In this document: positions 1-7,418 of the stretch, piece after piece
How the letters are laid out: every line of letters starts with the position of its first letter
How positions within the stretch are numbered: the first letter of the stretch is position 1
Assembly: GCA_029939015.1 (NCBI GenBank)
Contig: JAOZTV010000002.1
Location: 9,908-33,636 of the forward strand
Source of the DNA: Candidatus Aminicenantota bacterium
GTDB taxonomy: Bacteria > Acidobacteriota > Aminicenantia > UBA2199
Direction of reading: 5' to 3'
DNA length: 23,729 nt
The notes under the pieces: model-generated
Database searches by the model: none
What the model was told of the DNA's origin: nothing
Seen by the model: the letters and a program-made list of their open reading frames with translations, nothing else
Made by a program: the position numbers and the translations under genes

Positions 1-1037
1 AGAAAACGACTCATAGCTTCTTTTGATATTATTAGATGCTGGTTACAATATTTTTTTATAAATTCATTAATAAGCAATGGTATATCTTCTTTTTTATTTT
101 TCAATGAGGGTAAATGAATCGGAACAACATTTAATCTATAATATAAATCAGCTCTAAATTCATTCTTATTGACCTTCTCTAAAAGGTCAATTTTCGAAGA
201 CGCAATAACCCTTACATCAACTTTTTTTGTTTTTGTTCCACCGACCCTTTCAAATTCTTTCTCCTGAAGCACTCGCAATAGTTTTACTTGAATATCCAAA
301 GGCATATCATCAATATCATCCAGATATATAGTACCATTGTCAGCAAGTTCAAATCGTCCTTTTTTTTCAGAAAATGCATCTGTAAATGCGCCTTTATCAT
401 GACCGAAAAGCTCATTTTCTAAAACATTTTTGGAAAGTATTGCACAACTAACTTTTATATAAGGGCGACCTTTCCTTTTACTACAAAAATGAATTGCATT
501 TGCAACCATCTCTTTACCTGTCCCTGTTTCTCCTATAATAAGTGCTGTACTATTAGAATCTGCGACACTCTTCAATGTAGTATAAATATCCAACATATGT
601 TTACTTTTACCAATAATTTGATGGAAACCATATTTTTCACTTAGTTGATCTTTCAATTGAATATTTTCTTTTTTTATATCAATGTTTTCTTTAATTCTAT
701 TTAATATAACTATCATTTCTTCTGTAGAAAATGGCTTTAAAAAAAAATCATATGCTCCTAATTTCATTGCCTCTACAGCAGTTTTTACACTGCCAAATGC
801 AGTAATTAAAATCACAAAAACATTTGGAAAAATTTTTTTTATTTTAGTTAAAAATTGGATACCGTCCATTTCTTTCATTTTCAAATCTGTTATAACAACA
901 TCAAATTTTCGTTCATTTAAATGTTTTAAAGCAGGAATTGGTGAATCAACTGAGATAACAGTAAAGCCTGCATCAAACAAGTCTTCGTGTAAAGGTATTC
1001 TTAAACTGTCTTCATCATCAACTAAAAGAATTTTCAT
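1..1037 (-). CDS. Sigma-54-dependent response regulator (NtrC family), 3' end outside window
   Basis: Cytoplasmic transcription activator of sigma-54 promoters, partner of the kinase immediately upstream. The 345 visible residues hold a receiver domain (about 1-120) with acidic pocket DDE (7-9), phospho-acceptor D51, T79 and K101. An AAA+ domain starts near 138, with Walker A GETGTGKE (169-176), the sigma-54 contact loop as GAFTDA (216-221), Walker B TIYLDDID (236-243) and an arginine-finger region FRADLYYRLN (294-303). The C-terminal Fis-type DNA-binding helix-turn-helix lies beyond base 1. The start is an ATG at 1037 with the ribosome site AAGGAGT just upstream, 24 bases after the kinase stop, so the two genes are co-transcribed. 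Two core motifs deviate: GAFTDA instead of GAFTGA, and DD where the Walker B motif usually has DE. Family assignment is secure; target genes are unknown. Confidence 0.95.
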   Translation of the reverse strand, partial: MKILLVDDEDSLRIPLHEDLFDAGFTVISVDSPIPALKHLNERKFDVVITDLKMKEMDGIQFLTKIKKIFPNVFVILITAFGSVKTAVEAMKLGAYDFFLKPFSTEEMIVILNRIKENIDIKKENIQLKDQLSEKYGFHQIIGKSKHMLDIYTTLKSVADSNSTALIIGETGTGKEMVANAIHFCSKRKGRPYIKVSCAILSKNVLENELFGHDKGAFTDAFSEKKGRFELADNGTIYLDDIDDMPLDIQVKLLRVLQEKEFERVGGTKTKKVDVRVIASSKIDLLEKVNKNEFRADLYYRLNVVPIHLPSLKNKKEDIPLLINEFIKKYCNQHLIISKEAMSRF

Positions 1038-1061
1038 TTATACTCCTTATAAAATCACATA

Positions 1062-2501
1062 TTACTCTTTGACAGGGAGAGAATATTCAGGTAAGGATAT
1101 TGTAATTTTTGTTCCTCTATTTACAACACTTTCTACTTGAATATCTCCTCCATGTGCTTGAATAAAATTACTTGATATAGGTAATCCAAGACCTGTACCT
1201 TTTCCTACTTCTTTTGTTGTAAAAAAAGGATCAAATATATTTGCCAAATGCTCTTTTTTTATACCTGTTCCAGAATCTTCAATTGAAATATAGATATATC
1301 CATCTTTTTTATATGAACTTAAGCATAATGAACCACCATCAGGCATTGAATCAATCGAATTTAATAATAAGTTCATTAATACCTGCTCTAACTGGTGGTG
1401 ATCCCCCAAACAAAATCCTATGTTTTCAGGAACATCTAATATTAAATCAATAGACTTATATGATAATTGAGCCTGTGTTAAATCTAGTGAATGAACAATA
1501 GTTTTATTTATATCTACAGGAATATTTTCGATACTACTTTTTCTTGAAAAATCAAGTAATCCTTTTATTACATATTCAATTTTATCAGATGCATCAGTCA
1601 TCAATTTAAAATATTTCAAAAATTCTTCCGGTTCAGGTTTCTTTTTAATTCTATTCATACAGTTTTTTAATCCTGCTAATGGATTATTTACTTCATGTAC
1701 AATTCCTGAAACTAAAGTTCCAATTGCTGCTAATTTTTCTGTATGGATAAGCTTATTTTGAGCTTCTGTTAATTCCTTATGAGTGGTTTGTAAGCGTTCT
1801 GCCATATGATTGAATTTATTGCCAAGTATTGCAATCTCATCATGAGTATTTATATTTATTTTTGAGATATCTTTATTAAAATTTAAATTTTCAAATCCAT
1901 TAATGATCTTTGAAATTGGTGATGTAATCCTGTATGCAAAAACAAACGCAGCAAGAATACCAATAAATAAAAATGCAAGAACCATAAAGGTAAAAATCCC
2001 TACTACCTTATTAATTCCTCTAGTAATAATAATTTCACTTAAACCTACACGTACTGTTCCTAATTCACCATCTAATAATGGAAAAGCAAGATCTCTATAA
2101 GTAATATTCCTTTTTTTATCAACTATTAAACTGTATTTATACGCTTTGTTTCTTTCAATTCTATTTGCAGAGATTAATTCAATGGGAAAAGGTTTAACGA
2201 AATTATGAGCAATCACCTGATTGTCTTTACTTAACACAAATGCATATGATACATCCTTAGTTAGATAATTAATTCCATCTATTTTTTGTTGAATTGATAA
2301 TAAGTCTTCGTGTAATAGATCATAAGTAATTTGCTCAGCAATGTTTTTAGCTATATATAGACCACGTTTATCTAATTCATCCAACATTGCTTTTTTAGTA
2401 ATTCCTCGAATTAAAAGAATATTTATTGTTCCAAAGAATAATACAACCAGTATTATACTTATAGTAAATTTCGTTCTAAGTTTGATTGTAAAATCTTTCA
2501 T
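1062..2501 (-). CDS. Membrane sensor histidine kinase (NtrB/AtoS-like)
   Basis: Inner-membrane sensor kinase that should phosphorylate the adjacent sigma-54 regulator. The 479 residues show TM1 (about 13-33), a periplasmic segment (about 34-165), TM2 (about 167-192), a HAMP linker (about 190-245), and a HisKA domain with H-box GIVHEVNNPL in which H269 is the phospho-site. The HATPase domain has an N-box around N377-N381, G1 box DSGTGI (409-414), F-box FDPFF (423-427) and G2 box GKGTGLGL (433-440). All catalytic boxes are intact. The gene begins 18 bases after the stop of the PhnD-like gene and shows no clear ribosome site of its own, so translation may depend on the upstream gene. The signal sensed is not visible; the neighbouring binding protein is the likely ligand detector. 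Confidence 0.94.
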   Translation of the reverse strand: MKDFTIKLRTKFTISIILVVLFFGTINILLIRGITKKAMLDELDKRGLYIAKNIAEQITYDLLHEDLLSIQQKIDGINYLTKDVSYAFVLSKDNQVIAHNFVKPFPIELISANRIERNKAYKYSLIVDKKRNITYRDLAFPLLDGELGTVRVGLSEIIITRGINKVVGIFTFMVLAFLFIGILAAFVFAYRITSPISKIINGFENLNFNKDISKININTHDEIAILGNKFNHMAERLQTTHKELTEAQNKLIHTEKLAAIGTLVSGIVHEVNNPLAGLKNCMNRIKKKPEPEEFLKYFKLMTDASDKIEYVIKGLLDFSRKSSIENIPVDINKTIVHSLDLTQAQLSYKSIDLILDVPENIGFCLGDHHQLEQVLMNLLLNSIDSMPDGGSLCLSSYKKDGYIYISIEDSGTGIKKEHLANIFDPFFTTKEVGKGTGLGLPISSNFIQAHGGDIQVESVVNRGTKITISLPEYSLPVKE

Positions 2502-2519
2502 TATTGAAGGTCATATATA

Positions 2520-3461
2520 CTAATCATCTATTTTAAATTTAACATTTTCTTTCATTTTTTTTATAGAATCATATAGTGTATTCTTAACTTTCACAAATTT
2601 TTCAATCATAATTTTATTTAGAATAAGTTTTCCTTTATCATCTTTATGCATTTCTAATAAAATATTTCTAATTTTTTCTTTCTTATTTAAATTTATATTT
2701 GATCTGATTACAAAAGGTGGAATTCCATAAGGGGGAGATTTTTTTATTATCCTGACTTCTTTGACTAATTCAGGTTTATATTCTGAAATATAATCAAATA
2801 TCAAACTATCAACACTGGCACCATCAACTATTTTTTTTGTAATAGCATATATTGATTTATCATGTCCATTAGTATAAAGTGTTTTTGAAAAAAAGTTATT
2901 CTGCATCTTATTTAATTTAGATATTAAAAATAATGGGTATAATCTTCCTGTATTTGATAATGGATCTGTAAAAGCAAATCTCTTTTGATAAAGATCCTTA
3001 AACTTTTTAATCTGACTATCTTTATGTACAATAATATATGCATAATAAAAATGCTCCTTTTTAACAATCGGAGCCACTAATAATTCAAAACCAGAATCAT
3101 GTTCACCTTCTATAAATGCACCTGAACAAATATAGGCAAGATCAAGTTCGTTAGTTTTAAATAAATCATTAATTTCCTTATATGTTTTTCTTTGTTTAAG
3201 AACTACAGAGATATTTAACTTGCTTGATATATAATTAACTAACTGCTTATAATAAACAAATGTTTCCTTAGGTGAAATCATTGCAGATATAGCAATTTTT
3301 AGTGGAACTTTATTCCGTTTATTTGAGATTTTATCATTATAAATAGATTTTGAAAAATCAACTTTTACTACATTATTTTTTTCAGCATTATCACAAGATA
3401 GCAATAAAAAAGAAATAATTAGTGTTGCATAATATATATTTAGTGAATATTTAAGTGACAT
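2520..3461 (-). CDS. PhnD-like periplasmic binding lipoprotein, probable sensor component
   Basis: A 313-residue lipoprotein of the phosphate/phosphite/phosphonate (PhnD) substrate-binding superfamily. The N-terminus has a hydrophobic stretch ending in a lipobox LLSC, with C23 as the lipidated cysteine. The mature part starts the fold at PLKIAISAMISPKETF and carries family-like segments such as the stretch around LDLAYICSGAF, the hinge FAFTDPLSNTGRLYP and the C-terminal SPPYGIPPFVIR. No ABC permease or ATPase is nearby. Instead the next genes are a sensor kinase and a sigma-54 regulator, so I infer that it presents a ligand to the kinase rather than feeding a transporter. There is no ribosome site before the ATG; a consensus promoter places transcription start at or next to that ATG. 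The ligand is unknown, and an oxyanion or phosphonate is only the family default. Confidence 0.85.
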   Translation of the reverse strand: MSLKYSLNIYYATLIISFLLLSCDNAEKNNVVKVDFSKSIYNDKISNKRNKVPLKIAISAMISPKETFVYYKQLVNYISSKLNISVVLKQRKTYKEINDLFKTNELDLAYICSGAFIEGEHDSGFELLVAPIVKKEHFYYAYIIVHKDSQIKKFKDLYQKRFAFTDPLSNTGRLYPLFLISKLNKMQNNFFSKTLYTNGHDKSIYAITKKIVDGASVDSLIFDYISEYKPELVKEVRIIKKSPPYGIPPFVIRSNINLNKKEKIRNILLEMHKDDKGKLILNKIMIEKFVKVKNTLYDSIKKMKENVKFKIDD

Positions 3462-3466
3462 ATTAC

Positions 3467-3495
3467 ATTTTATATAAACAATTAAAAAAAGTCAA
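3467..3495 (-). promoter_or_regulatory. Sigma-70-type promoter of the PhnD-kinase-regulator operon, leaderless
   Basis: On the minus strand, -35 TTGACT (3495-3490), a 17-bp spacer and -10 TAAAAT (3472-3467). The predicted transcription start is about 3460-3461, which is the ATG itself. This matches the absence of a Shine-Dalgarno sequence. Confidence 0.6.
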
Positions 3496-3522
3496 TAAAT
3501 TTATCAACCATAAGCTCAGAGG

Positions 3523-3556
3523 GTAGTAGCAAATCCCTTGACGGAATTGATACTAC
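3523..3556 (-). other. Intergenic hairpin element
   Basis: In the 291-base gap between the PhnD-like gene and the flavoprotein gene there is a less AT-rich block. On the minus strand it folds as GTAGTA, internal loop, AATTCC, loop GTCAA, GGGATT, internal loop, TACTAC: two 6-bp helices. One pair is G-U on the minus strand but a C-A mismatch on the plus strand, so an RNA structure would be read from the minus strand. It lies upstream of the mapped PhnD promoter, so it is not in that leader. I see no other feature in the gap apart from the two promoters. Confidence 0.45.
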
Positions 3557-3688
3557 GATCTTTCAGGTCAAAACTTGTCACACTAATTTCTGATATTATA
3601 ATACGGTTCTAATACCATATTGAAAAATCGTTTTTTGTTAAAGTACATAACGTTAGCCTCCTGGTTTTTTGTCTTTTATTAAATTAAT

Positions 3689-3717
3689 TTGCTAATAAGT
3701 TTAATTGATTGTAAAAT
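3689..3717 (+). promoter_or_regulatory. Sigma-70-type promoter of the flavoprotein gene
   Basis: -35 TTGCTA (3689-3694), 17-bp spacer, -10 TAAAAT (3712-3717). The predicted start near 3724 leaves a leader of about 29 bases that contains the ribosome site AGGAGA at 3741-3746. This supports the ATG at 3753 over an upstream TTG at 3705 that overlaps the spacer. Confidence 0.5.
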
Positions 3718-3752
3718 ATCACTTAAAAAAGAATTCCATGAGGAGAGATGTT

Positions 3753-5216
3753 ATGGACATTAAATTAAAATTTAACTTTAAAATGCCGAAAATTGATTTT
3801 CCTAAAATTGATTTAACTAAATATTTTCCTAAAAAAATAATAATGCCTGAATTAAAAATAGGTAATCTGACATTAAAAACTCCAATTATTCAGGGTGGAA
3901 TGGGAGTAAGAATATCCCTCTCAGGTTTAGCTTCAGCAGTTGCAAATGAGGGTGGTATTGGAATAATTGCCGCAAATGCAATTGGTATGGGTGAAGAAGA
4001 TTATTATACAAACGGTAAAGAGGCAAACATTAGAGCTTTAAGAAATGAAATAAGAAAAGCCAAAAAACTATCAAAAGGTGCAATCGGCGTTAATATAATG
4101 GTTGCTGCTAATGATTTTTATGAGCTTTTAGATGTATCTTTAGAAGAAAAAGCAGACTTGGTCTTTCTTGGTGCAGGTTTACCTATAAAAGGCATACCAA
4201 TTGAAAAGATTAATTCTTCAGGTACAAAAATTGTTCCAATAGTAAGCTCTGCAAGGGCTGCATCATTGATTTTTAAGTTCTGGGATAAAAAGTTTAATAG
4301 AGTTCCGGATGCTGTTGTAGTTGAAGGCCCAAAAGCCGGTGGTCATCTTGGTTTTTCTGTTGAACAAATTTCTGACCCGAATTTTCAACTTGAAAAAATC
4401 ATCCCTGAAGTTGTAGAAGCAATGTCAGTATTTGAGCAGAAAAATTCAATTTCCATTCCTGTAATTGCTGCGGGTGGAATTTTCACAGGTGACGATATAT
4501 TCAAATTTATCAAACTTGGTGCAAAGGGTGTTCAGATGGGAACAAGGTTTGTTGCAACTGAAGAATGTGAAGTTGACCAGACATTTAAAGAGATATATGT
4601 AAACAGTAAAAAAGAAGACATTCAAATAATAAAAAGTCCAGTTGGTATGCCGGGTAGAGCATTAACCAATGATTTTATCAAAAGAGCTCATTCAGGCATA
4701 AGACAAAAATTTAGATGCTCATGGAAATGTCTCGAACATTGTAAAGCGGGTAAGGCAAATTATTGTATATCAGAAGCTCTTAATTTTGCAAGAATGGGAG
4801 ATATGGAAAACGGTTATGCCTTTGCAGGAGCAAATGTATATAAAGTTAAAAACGTTGTTCCTGTAGCATCCCTTATAAATGAGTTAAAACAATCCTATTC
4901 AAGCTATGTTACAAATGCAACCGAGTCTATAAAAATTGAATTTGAAAAAACCTTGGAAAAGCTTACAATTTTAAAAGATGAGTATATTCAGGTAGCAGAA
5001 AAAGGTATAAGAACATTCAAAGATGATATGGAAGTAGTTGTTGAGAGAAAAACACAAAGTGTTAAAGAAGAATATAATAAACTGATTATTAAAATTGATA
5101 AGCTTAAAGTTGAATATTCAGACCATCTAAAAAGATTTGACGAACTAAAAATTCAACTCTCAGATTTTTTTGATACTAAATCAATTAAATTGCCTAAATT
5201 ACCATCATTTAATTAA
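3753..5216 (+). CDS. Nitronate monooxygenase-family FMN flavoprotein with Cys cluster and coiled-coil tail
   Basis: A 487-residue member of the 2-nitropropane dioxygenase/nitronate monooxygenase family of FMN TIM-barrel enzymes. Visible motifs: the barrel entry PIIQGGMGVRIS (44-55), EGPKAGGHLGFS (191-202) with the family active-site His at H198, the phosphate-binding AAGGIFTGDD (239-248) and QMGTRF (261-266). After the barrel comes a cysteine cluster, C322-x3-C326-x3-C330-x7-C338, which could bind metal or an Fe-S centre. Residues about 370-475 look like a long charged coiled coil. Both ends carry short Lys/Pro motifs (PKIDFPKIDL near the N-terminus, IKLPKLPSFN at the C-terminus). The start at 3753 was chosen because AGGAGA precedes it by 6 bases. 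It is monocistronic, between a promoter and a terminator. The physiological substrate is unknown; nitronate oxidation is a family label only. Confidence 0.85.
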   Translation: MDIKLKFNFKMPKIDFPKIDLTKYFPKKIIMPELKIGNLTLKTPIIQGGMGVRISLSGLASAVANEGGIGIIAANAIGMGEEDYYTNGKEANIRALRNEIRKAKKLSKGAIGVNIMVAANDFYELLDVSLEEKADLVFLGAGLPIKGIPIEKINSSGTKIVPIVSSARAASLIFKFWDKKFNRVPDAVVVEGPKAGGHLGFSVEQISDPNFQLEKIIPEVVEAMSVFEQKNSISIPVIAAGGIFTGDDIFKFIKLGAKGVQMGTRFVATEECEVDQTFKEIYVNSKKEDIQIIKSPVGMPGRALTNDFIKRAHSGIRQKFRCSWKCLEHCKAGKANYCISEALNFARMGDMENGYAFAGANVYKVKNVVPVASLINELKQSYSSYVTNATESIKIEFEKTLEKLTILKDEYIQVAEKGIRTFKDDMEVVVERKTQSVKEEYNKLIIKIDKLKVEYSDHLKRFDELKIQLSDFFDTKSIKLPKLPSFN

Positions 5217-5253
5217 GATAATATTTAAATTATTTAAATTGTTTTGAAACTAT

Positions 5254-5282
5254 AGAGGGAGTATGAAAAACTCCCCCTTTTA
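5254..5282 (+). terminator. Rho-independent terminator after the flavoprotein gene
   Basis: Stem AGAGGGAGT (5254-5262) pairs with ACTCCCCCT (5270-5278) with one mismatch around a 7-base A-rich loop, followed by a short T run. It lies between the convergent flavoprotein and SPFH genes, 38 bases after the flavoprotein stop. Confidence 0.75.
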
Positions 5283-5292
5283 CTAATTAATT

Positions 5293-6306
5293 TTATTCTG
5301 ACTTATTTTTTCCTTTGTCTGCAAAATCGTAGGCATTTTTTAATATACCTGTTACACTTGCGAGATCTGCAACATTTGTTGGTACTATCATTGAGTTGGT
5401 CTCTTTTGCTAATTTACCAAAGGAGTCTATCCAGTCTGTTGCTATCCTCAAACTAACTGCTTCTTTACCACCAGGATGATTAATTGCTTCACCAATCTCT
5501 TTAATACCCTGTGCTGTAGCCTTTGCAACTTCAAGAATTGCTGCCGCCTGACCTTTAGCCTCATTTTCAAGTCTCAGCCTTTCTCCCTCTGATAATTTTA
5601 TAGATTCCTGTTTGAAACCATCAGCTCTATTAATTTTCGCTTGCCTGTCTCCCTCTGATAAAGCTATCTGCTCTCTTTTTTCTCTCTCGGCTCTCATTTG
5701 TTTTTCCATTGCTTCCCTAATTGTTGCGGGTGTTTCAATGTTTTTTATCTCATATCTTGTTACTTTAATACCCCATGGGTCAGATGCCTCATCAACAGCA
5801 CTTACTATCTGGTTATTGATATTATCCCTTGATTCAAATGTTACATCCAAGTCTATCTTACCAATCTCTGAACGCATTGTTGTCTGGGCTAATTGAGTAA
5901 TAGCAAATTGATAATTTCTGATACCATAACTTGCTTTTACAGGGTCAACAACTCTCATATAAAGGACACCGTCAATTTCAACTGAGATATTGTCTTTTGT
6001 AATACAGTTCTGAGGTGGAACGTCAACTGCAACCTCTTTTAAGGTATGCTTATAGGATATTTTGTCAAGAAATGGAAAAAGTATATGAAATCCTGCATCT
6101 AATGTTTTGCTATATTTTCCAAGTCTTTCAACTACAAATGCCCATCTGTTTGGTACAATTCTTGCTGTTTTAAATAATGCAACTATAACGAGTGCAGCAA
6201 TTACCCCTGCTATAATTAATGGAGCAGGACTTTCGCCATCTCCTCTTGCTGCCAAAAGTGCTTGCAATGGTGCTAATGTTAATAAAATAAATAATGCTTT
6301 TTTCAT
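5293..6306 (-). CDS. SPFH/Band 7 (stomatin/prohibitin-like) membrane protein
   Basis: A 337-residue SPFH-domain protein of the stomatin/QmcA type, which form oligomeric scaffolds or cages on membranes. The N-terminus has two hydrophobic stretches (about 3-20 and 28-46): the first could be a signal peptide or first helix, the second a membrane anchor. The Band 7 domain begins at RIVPNRWAFVVERLGKYSKTLDAGFHILFPF and continues through VDVPPQNCITKDNISVEIDGVLYMRV. It is followed by a charged helical region (about 205-265) rich in Glu/Lys/Arg/Ala with the typical REKREQIALSEGDRQA pattern, then a short C-terminal domain. The ATG at 6306 has AGGAGG upstream. It follows the nfeD-like gene by about 31 bases, the classic NfeD-SPFH pair in which the NfeD OB domain contacts the SPFH oligomer. 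Confidence 0.93.
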   Translation of the reverse strand: MKKALFILLTLAPLQALLAARGDGESPAPLIIAGVIAALVIVALFKTARIVPNRWAFVVERLGKYSKTLDAGFHILFPFLDKISYKHTLKEVAVDVPPQNCITKDNISVEIDGVLYMRVVDPVKASYGIRNYQFAITQLAQTTMRSEIGKIDLDVTFESRDNINNQIVSAVDEASDPWGIKVTRYEIKNIETPATIREAMEKQMRAEREKREQIALSEGDRQAKINRADGFKQESIKLSEGERLRLENEAKGQAAAILEVAKATAQGIKEIGEAINHPGGKEAVSLRIATDWIDSFGKLAKETNSMIVPTNVADLASVTGILKNAYDFADKGKNKSE

Positions 6307-6334
6307 AATTCCTCCTTTTATATATTATTTTTTT

Positions 6335-6369
6335 AACCTAAGTTGAATGATTATTGCTCAATTTAGGTT
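6335..6369 (-). other. Inverted repeat over the nfeD stop codon
   Basis: Arms AACCTAAGTTGA (6335-6346) and TCAATTTAGGTT (6358-6369) pair in 11 of 12 positions, the twelfth being G-T. The hairpin spans the last codons and stop of the nfeD-like gene and sits just before the SPFH ribosome site. It could adjust expression of the second gene or protect an mRNA end. There is no T run, so it is not a standard terminator. Confidence 0.45.
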
Positions 6370-6811
6370 TTACAATCAATGTTATATTATCTCTACCAAT
6401 TATTTCAACACTCTCCCCGGGAGATATTGTTGCATCAGATTTTGCCGGCCAGAGAGTACCCTGATATTTTACCTTACCGCCAATTATATTCGGTTCAATC
6501 AATTCTATTACTGGTACCATTTTACCAATCTCAATATTAAAATTTTCATTATCCTCGGCATTTAATTCTTTACCTGCAAATACTTTTGTAAAATATTTTC
6601 TCAAAAGCAAAATTGACAGTATTGAAGATACGGAAAACACTGTAACTTGCATAGCGATAGAGAGTGTAGATATGCTTGTAATTATCGCAGTAATTATTGC
6701 CCCAACACCAAAAAAAGCTATTACAAGCCCGGGTATTATAAATTCAAAAAATATAAAAATAATACCTACTAAAAACCATACAAAATTCATCGAAATTCCC
6801 AAAATGTCCAT
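6338..6811 (-). CDS. NfeD-like membrane protein (short form)
   Basis: A 157-residue NfeD protein of the short type, without the N-terminal serine protease domain. Three hydrophobic helices occupy about 8-32, 30-50 and 53-72. A soluble OB-fold domain follows (about 88-150), containing GKMVPVIE, GGKVKYQGTLWPAKS and the closing stretch GESVEIIGRDNITLIVKP. Known family members partner with SPFH proteins, and such a gene is directly downstream here, so the two probably form a membrane complex. The start at 6811 is preceded by AAGGAGT. A consensus promoter (6853-6881) lies just upstream, so the pair can be transcribed separately from the GntR gene. The specific role in this organism is unknown. Confidence 0.9.
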   Translation of the reverse strand: MDILGISMNFVWFLVGIIFIFFEFIIPGLVIAFFGVGAIITAIITSISTLSIAMQVTVFSVSSILSILLLRKYFTKVFAGKELNAEDNENFNIEIGKMVPVIELIEPNIIGGKVKYQGTLWPAKSDATISPGESVEIIGRDNITLIVKPKLSNNHST

Positions 6812-6852
6812 TTTTACTCCTTATAAGCCCTAACTTCTACTTTAAGACTTTA

Positions 6853-6881
6853 TTTATAATCCTTTTAGATTTTTTTTTCAA
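6853..6881 (-). promoter_or_regulatory. Sigma-70-type promoter of the nfeD-SPFH pair
   Basis: Minus strand: -35 TTGAAA (6881-6876), 17-bp spacer, -10 TATAAA (6858-6853). It overlaps the 3' end of the 41-residue peptide gene. The predicted start is about 6846, leaving a roughly 35-base leader to the nfeD-like gene. Confidence 0.55.
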
Positions 6882-6990
6882 TATTAATTTCTTTATTTAT
6901 TACTTTTCTCTTCATATTTCTTTCCGGGTTTGACATTATATTCAATAATAGCATAATAAGGATCATCATGAATAAAATTATTTTTTTCAT
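6865..6990 (-). CDS. Small membrane peptide (41 aa), coupled to the GntR gene
   Basis: A 41-residue ORF. It starts with two Lys followed by an uninterrupted hydrophobic stretch (residues 4-19, IILFMMILIMLLLNIM) and ends in a strongly charged tail rich in Lys, Arg and Glu. This is the shape of a single-pass small membrane protein or a very short exported peptide. Its ATG overlaps the TGA of the GntR gene as ATGA, a common mark of translational coupling, and GGGGTG lies upstream as a plausible ribosome site. The tight link suggests it is expressed with, and repressed by, the GntR protein. I recognise no family; a chance ORF cannot be excluded. Confidence 0.6.
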   Translation of the reverse strand: MKKIILFMMILIMLLLNIMSNPERNMKRKVINKEINIEKKI

Positions 6991-7409
6991 TTTTGCACCC
7001 CTTGAATTATTTTACTGGTTAATTTATTTTTAAAAGCGTCAATCTCTTTGACCATATCATCAACCGAAAACCCTAATTTTGAACTTAAAGAAATATACTC
7101 CTCAGTATGTTTTTTAAATATTTCAAAAGAGGTAGATTTTTTGTCCTGCTGCTCTGACTTAACAAAATAACCAAGCCCTGCTTTTGAATAAATAAAGCCC
7201 TCAACATCTAATTGATAATATACCTTTACAATCGTGTTTGGATTAACTTTCAAATTCTTAGCAAGCGTCCTTATCGGCAATAGCTTGTCTTCTTTTTTTA
7301 GATAACCAGAAAGTATAGCAACCTGTATCCCCTGTTTTATTTGCTCATAAACAGGTCTTGCCGACTCCGTGTCTATTTTAATATCTAATACTTTAACAAT
7401 ATTCCCCAT
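6987..7409 (-). CDS. GntR-family transcriptional regulator, YtrA-like
   Basis: A 140-residue regulator with an N-terminal winged helix-turn-helix (about 10-85): ARPVYEQIKQGIQVAILSGYL, LLPIRTLAKNLKVNPNTIVKVYYQLDVEGFIY and the wing SKAGLGYFV. Only about 55 residues follow, predicted helical, too short for the effector domains of the FadR or HutC groups. This places it in the small YtrA-like group, which are dimeric repressors that often control membrane transport or stress genes next to them. The start at 7409 has GGAGA upstream and a consensus promoter. A GTAC-N10-GTAC inverted repeat overlaps the -10, so autorepression is likely. No ABC transporter, the usual YtrA partner, is nearby; the coupled small peptide is the direct candidate target. 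Confidence 0.9.
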   Translation of the reverse strand: MGNIVKVLDIKIDTESARPVYEQIKQGIQVAILSGYLKKEDKLLPIRTLAKNLKVNPNTIVKVYYQLDVEGFIYSKAGLGYFVKSEQQDKKSTSFEIFKKHTEEYISLSSKLGFSVDDMVKEIDAFKNKLTSKIIQGVQK

Positions 7410-7418
7410 ATTTTCTCC

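Noticed and set aside
682..1140. 152-residue ORF on the plus strand
   Set aside because: Antisense shadow of the response regulator and kinase, both of which have complete motif sets on the minus strand.
3560..3680. Possible riboswitch before the flavoprotein gene
   Set aside because: The region is upstream of the predicted transcription start at about 3724, and no known aptamer core was recognised.
3705..3752. Longer TTG-started version of the flavoprotein
   Set aside because: The TTG lies within the promoter spacer and has no ribosome site; the ATG at 3753 has AGGAGA at the right distance.
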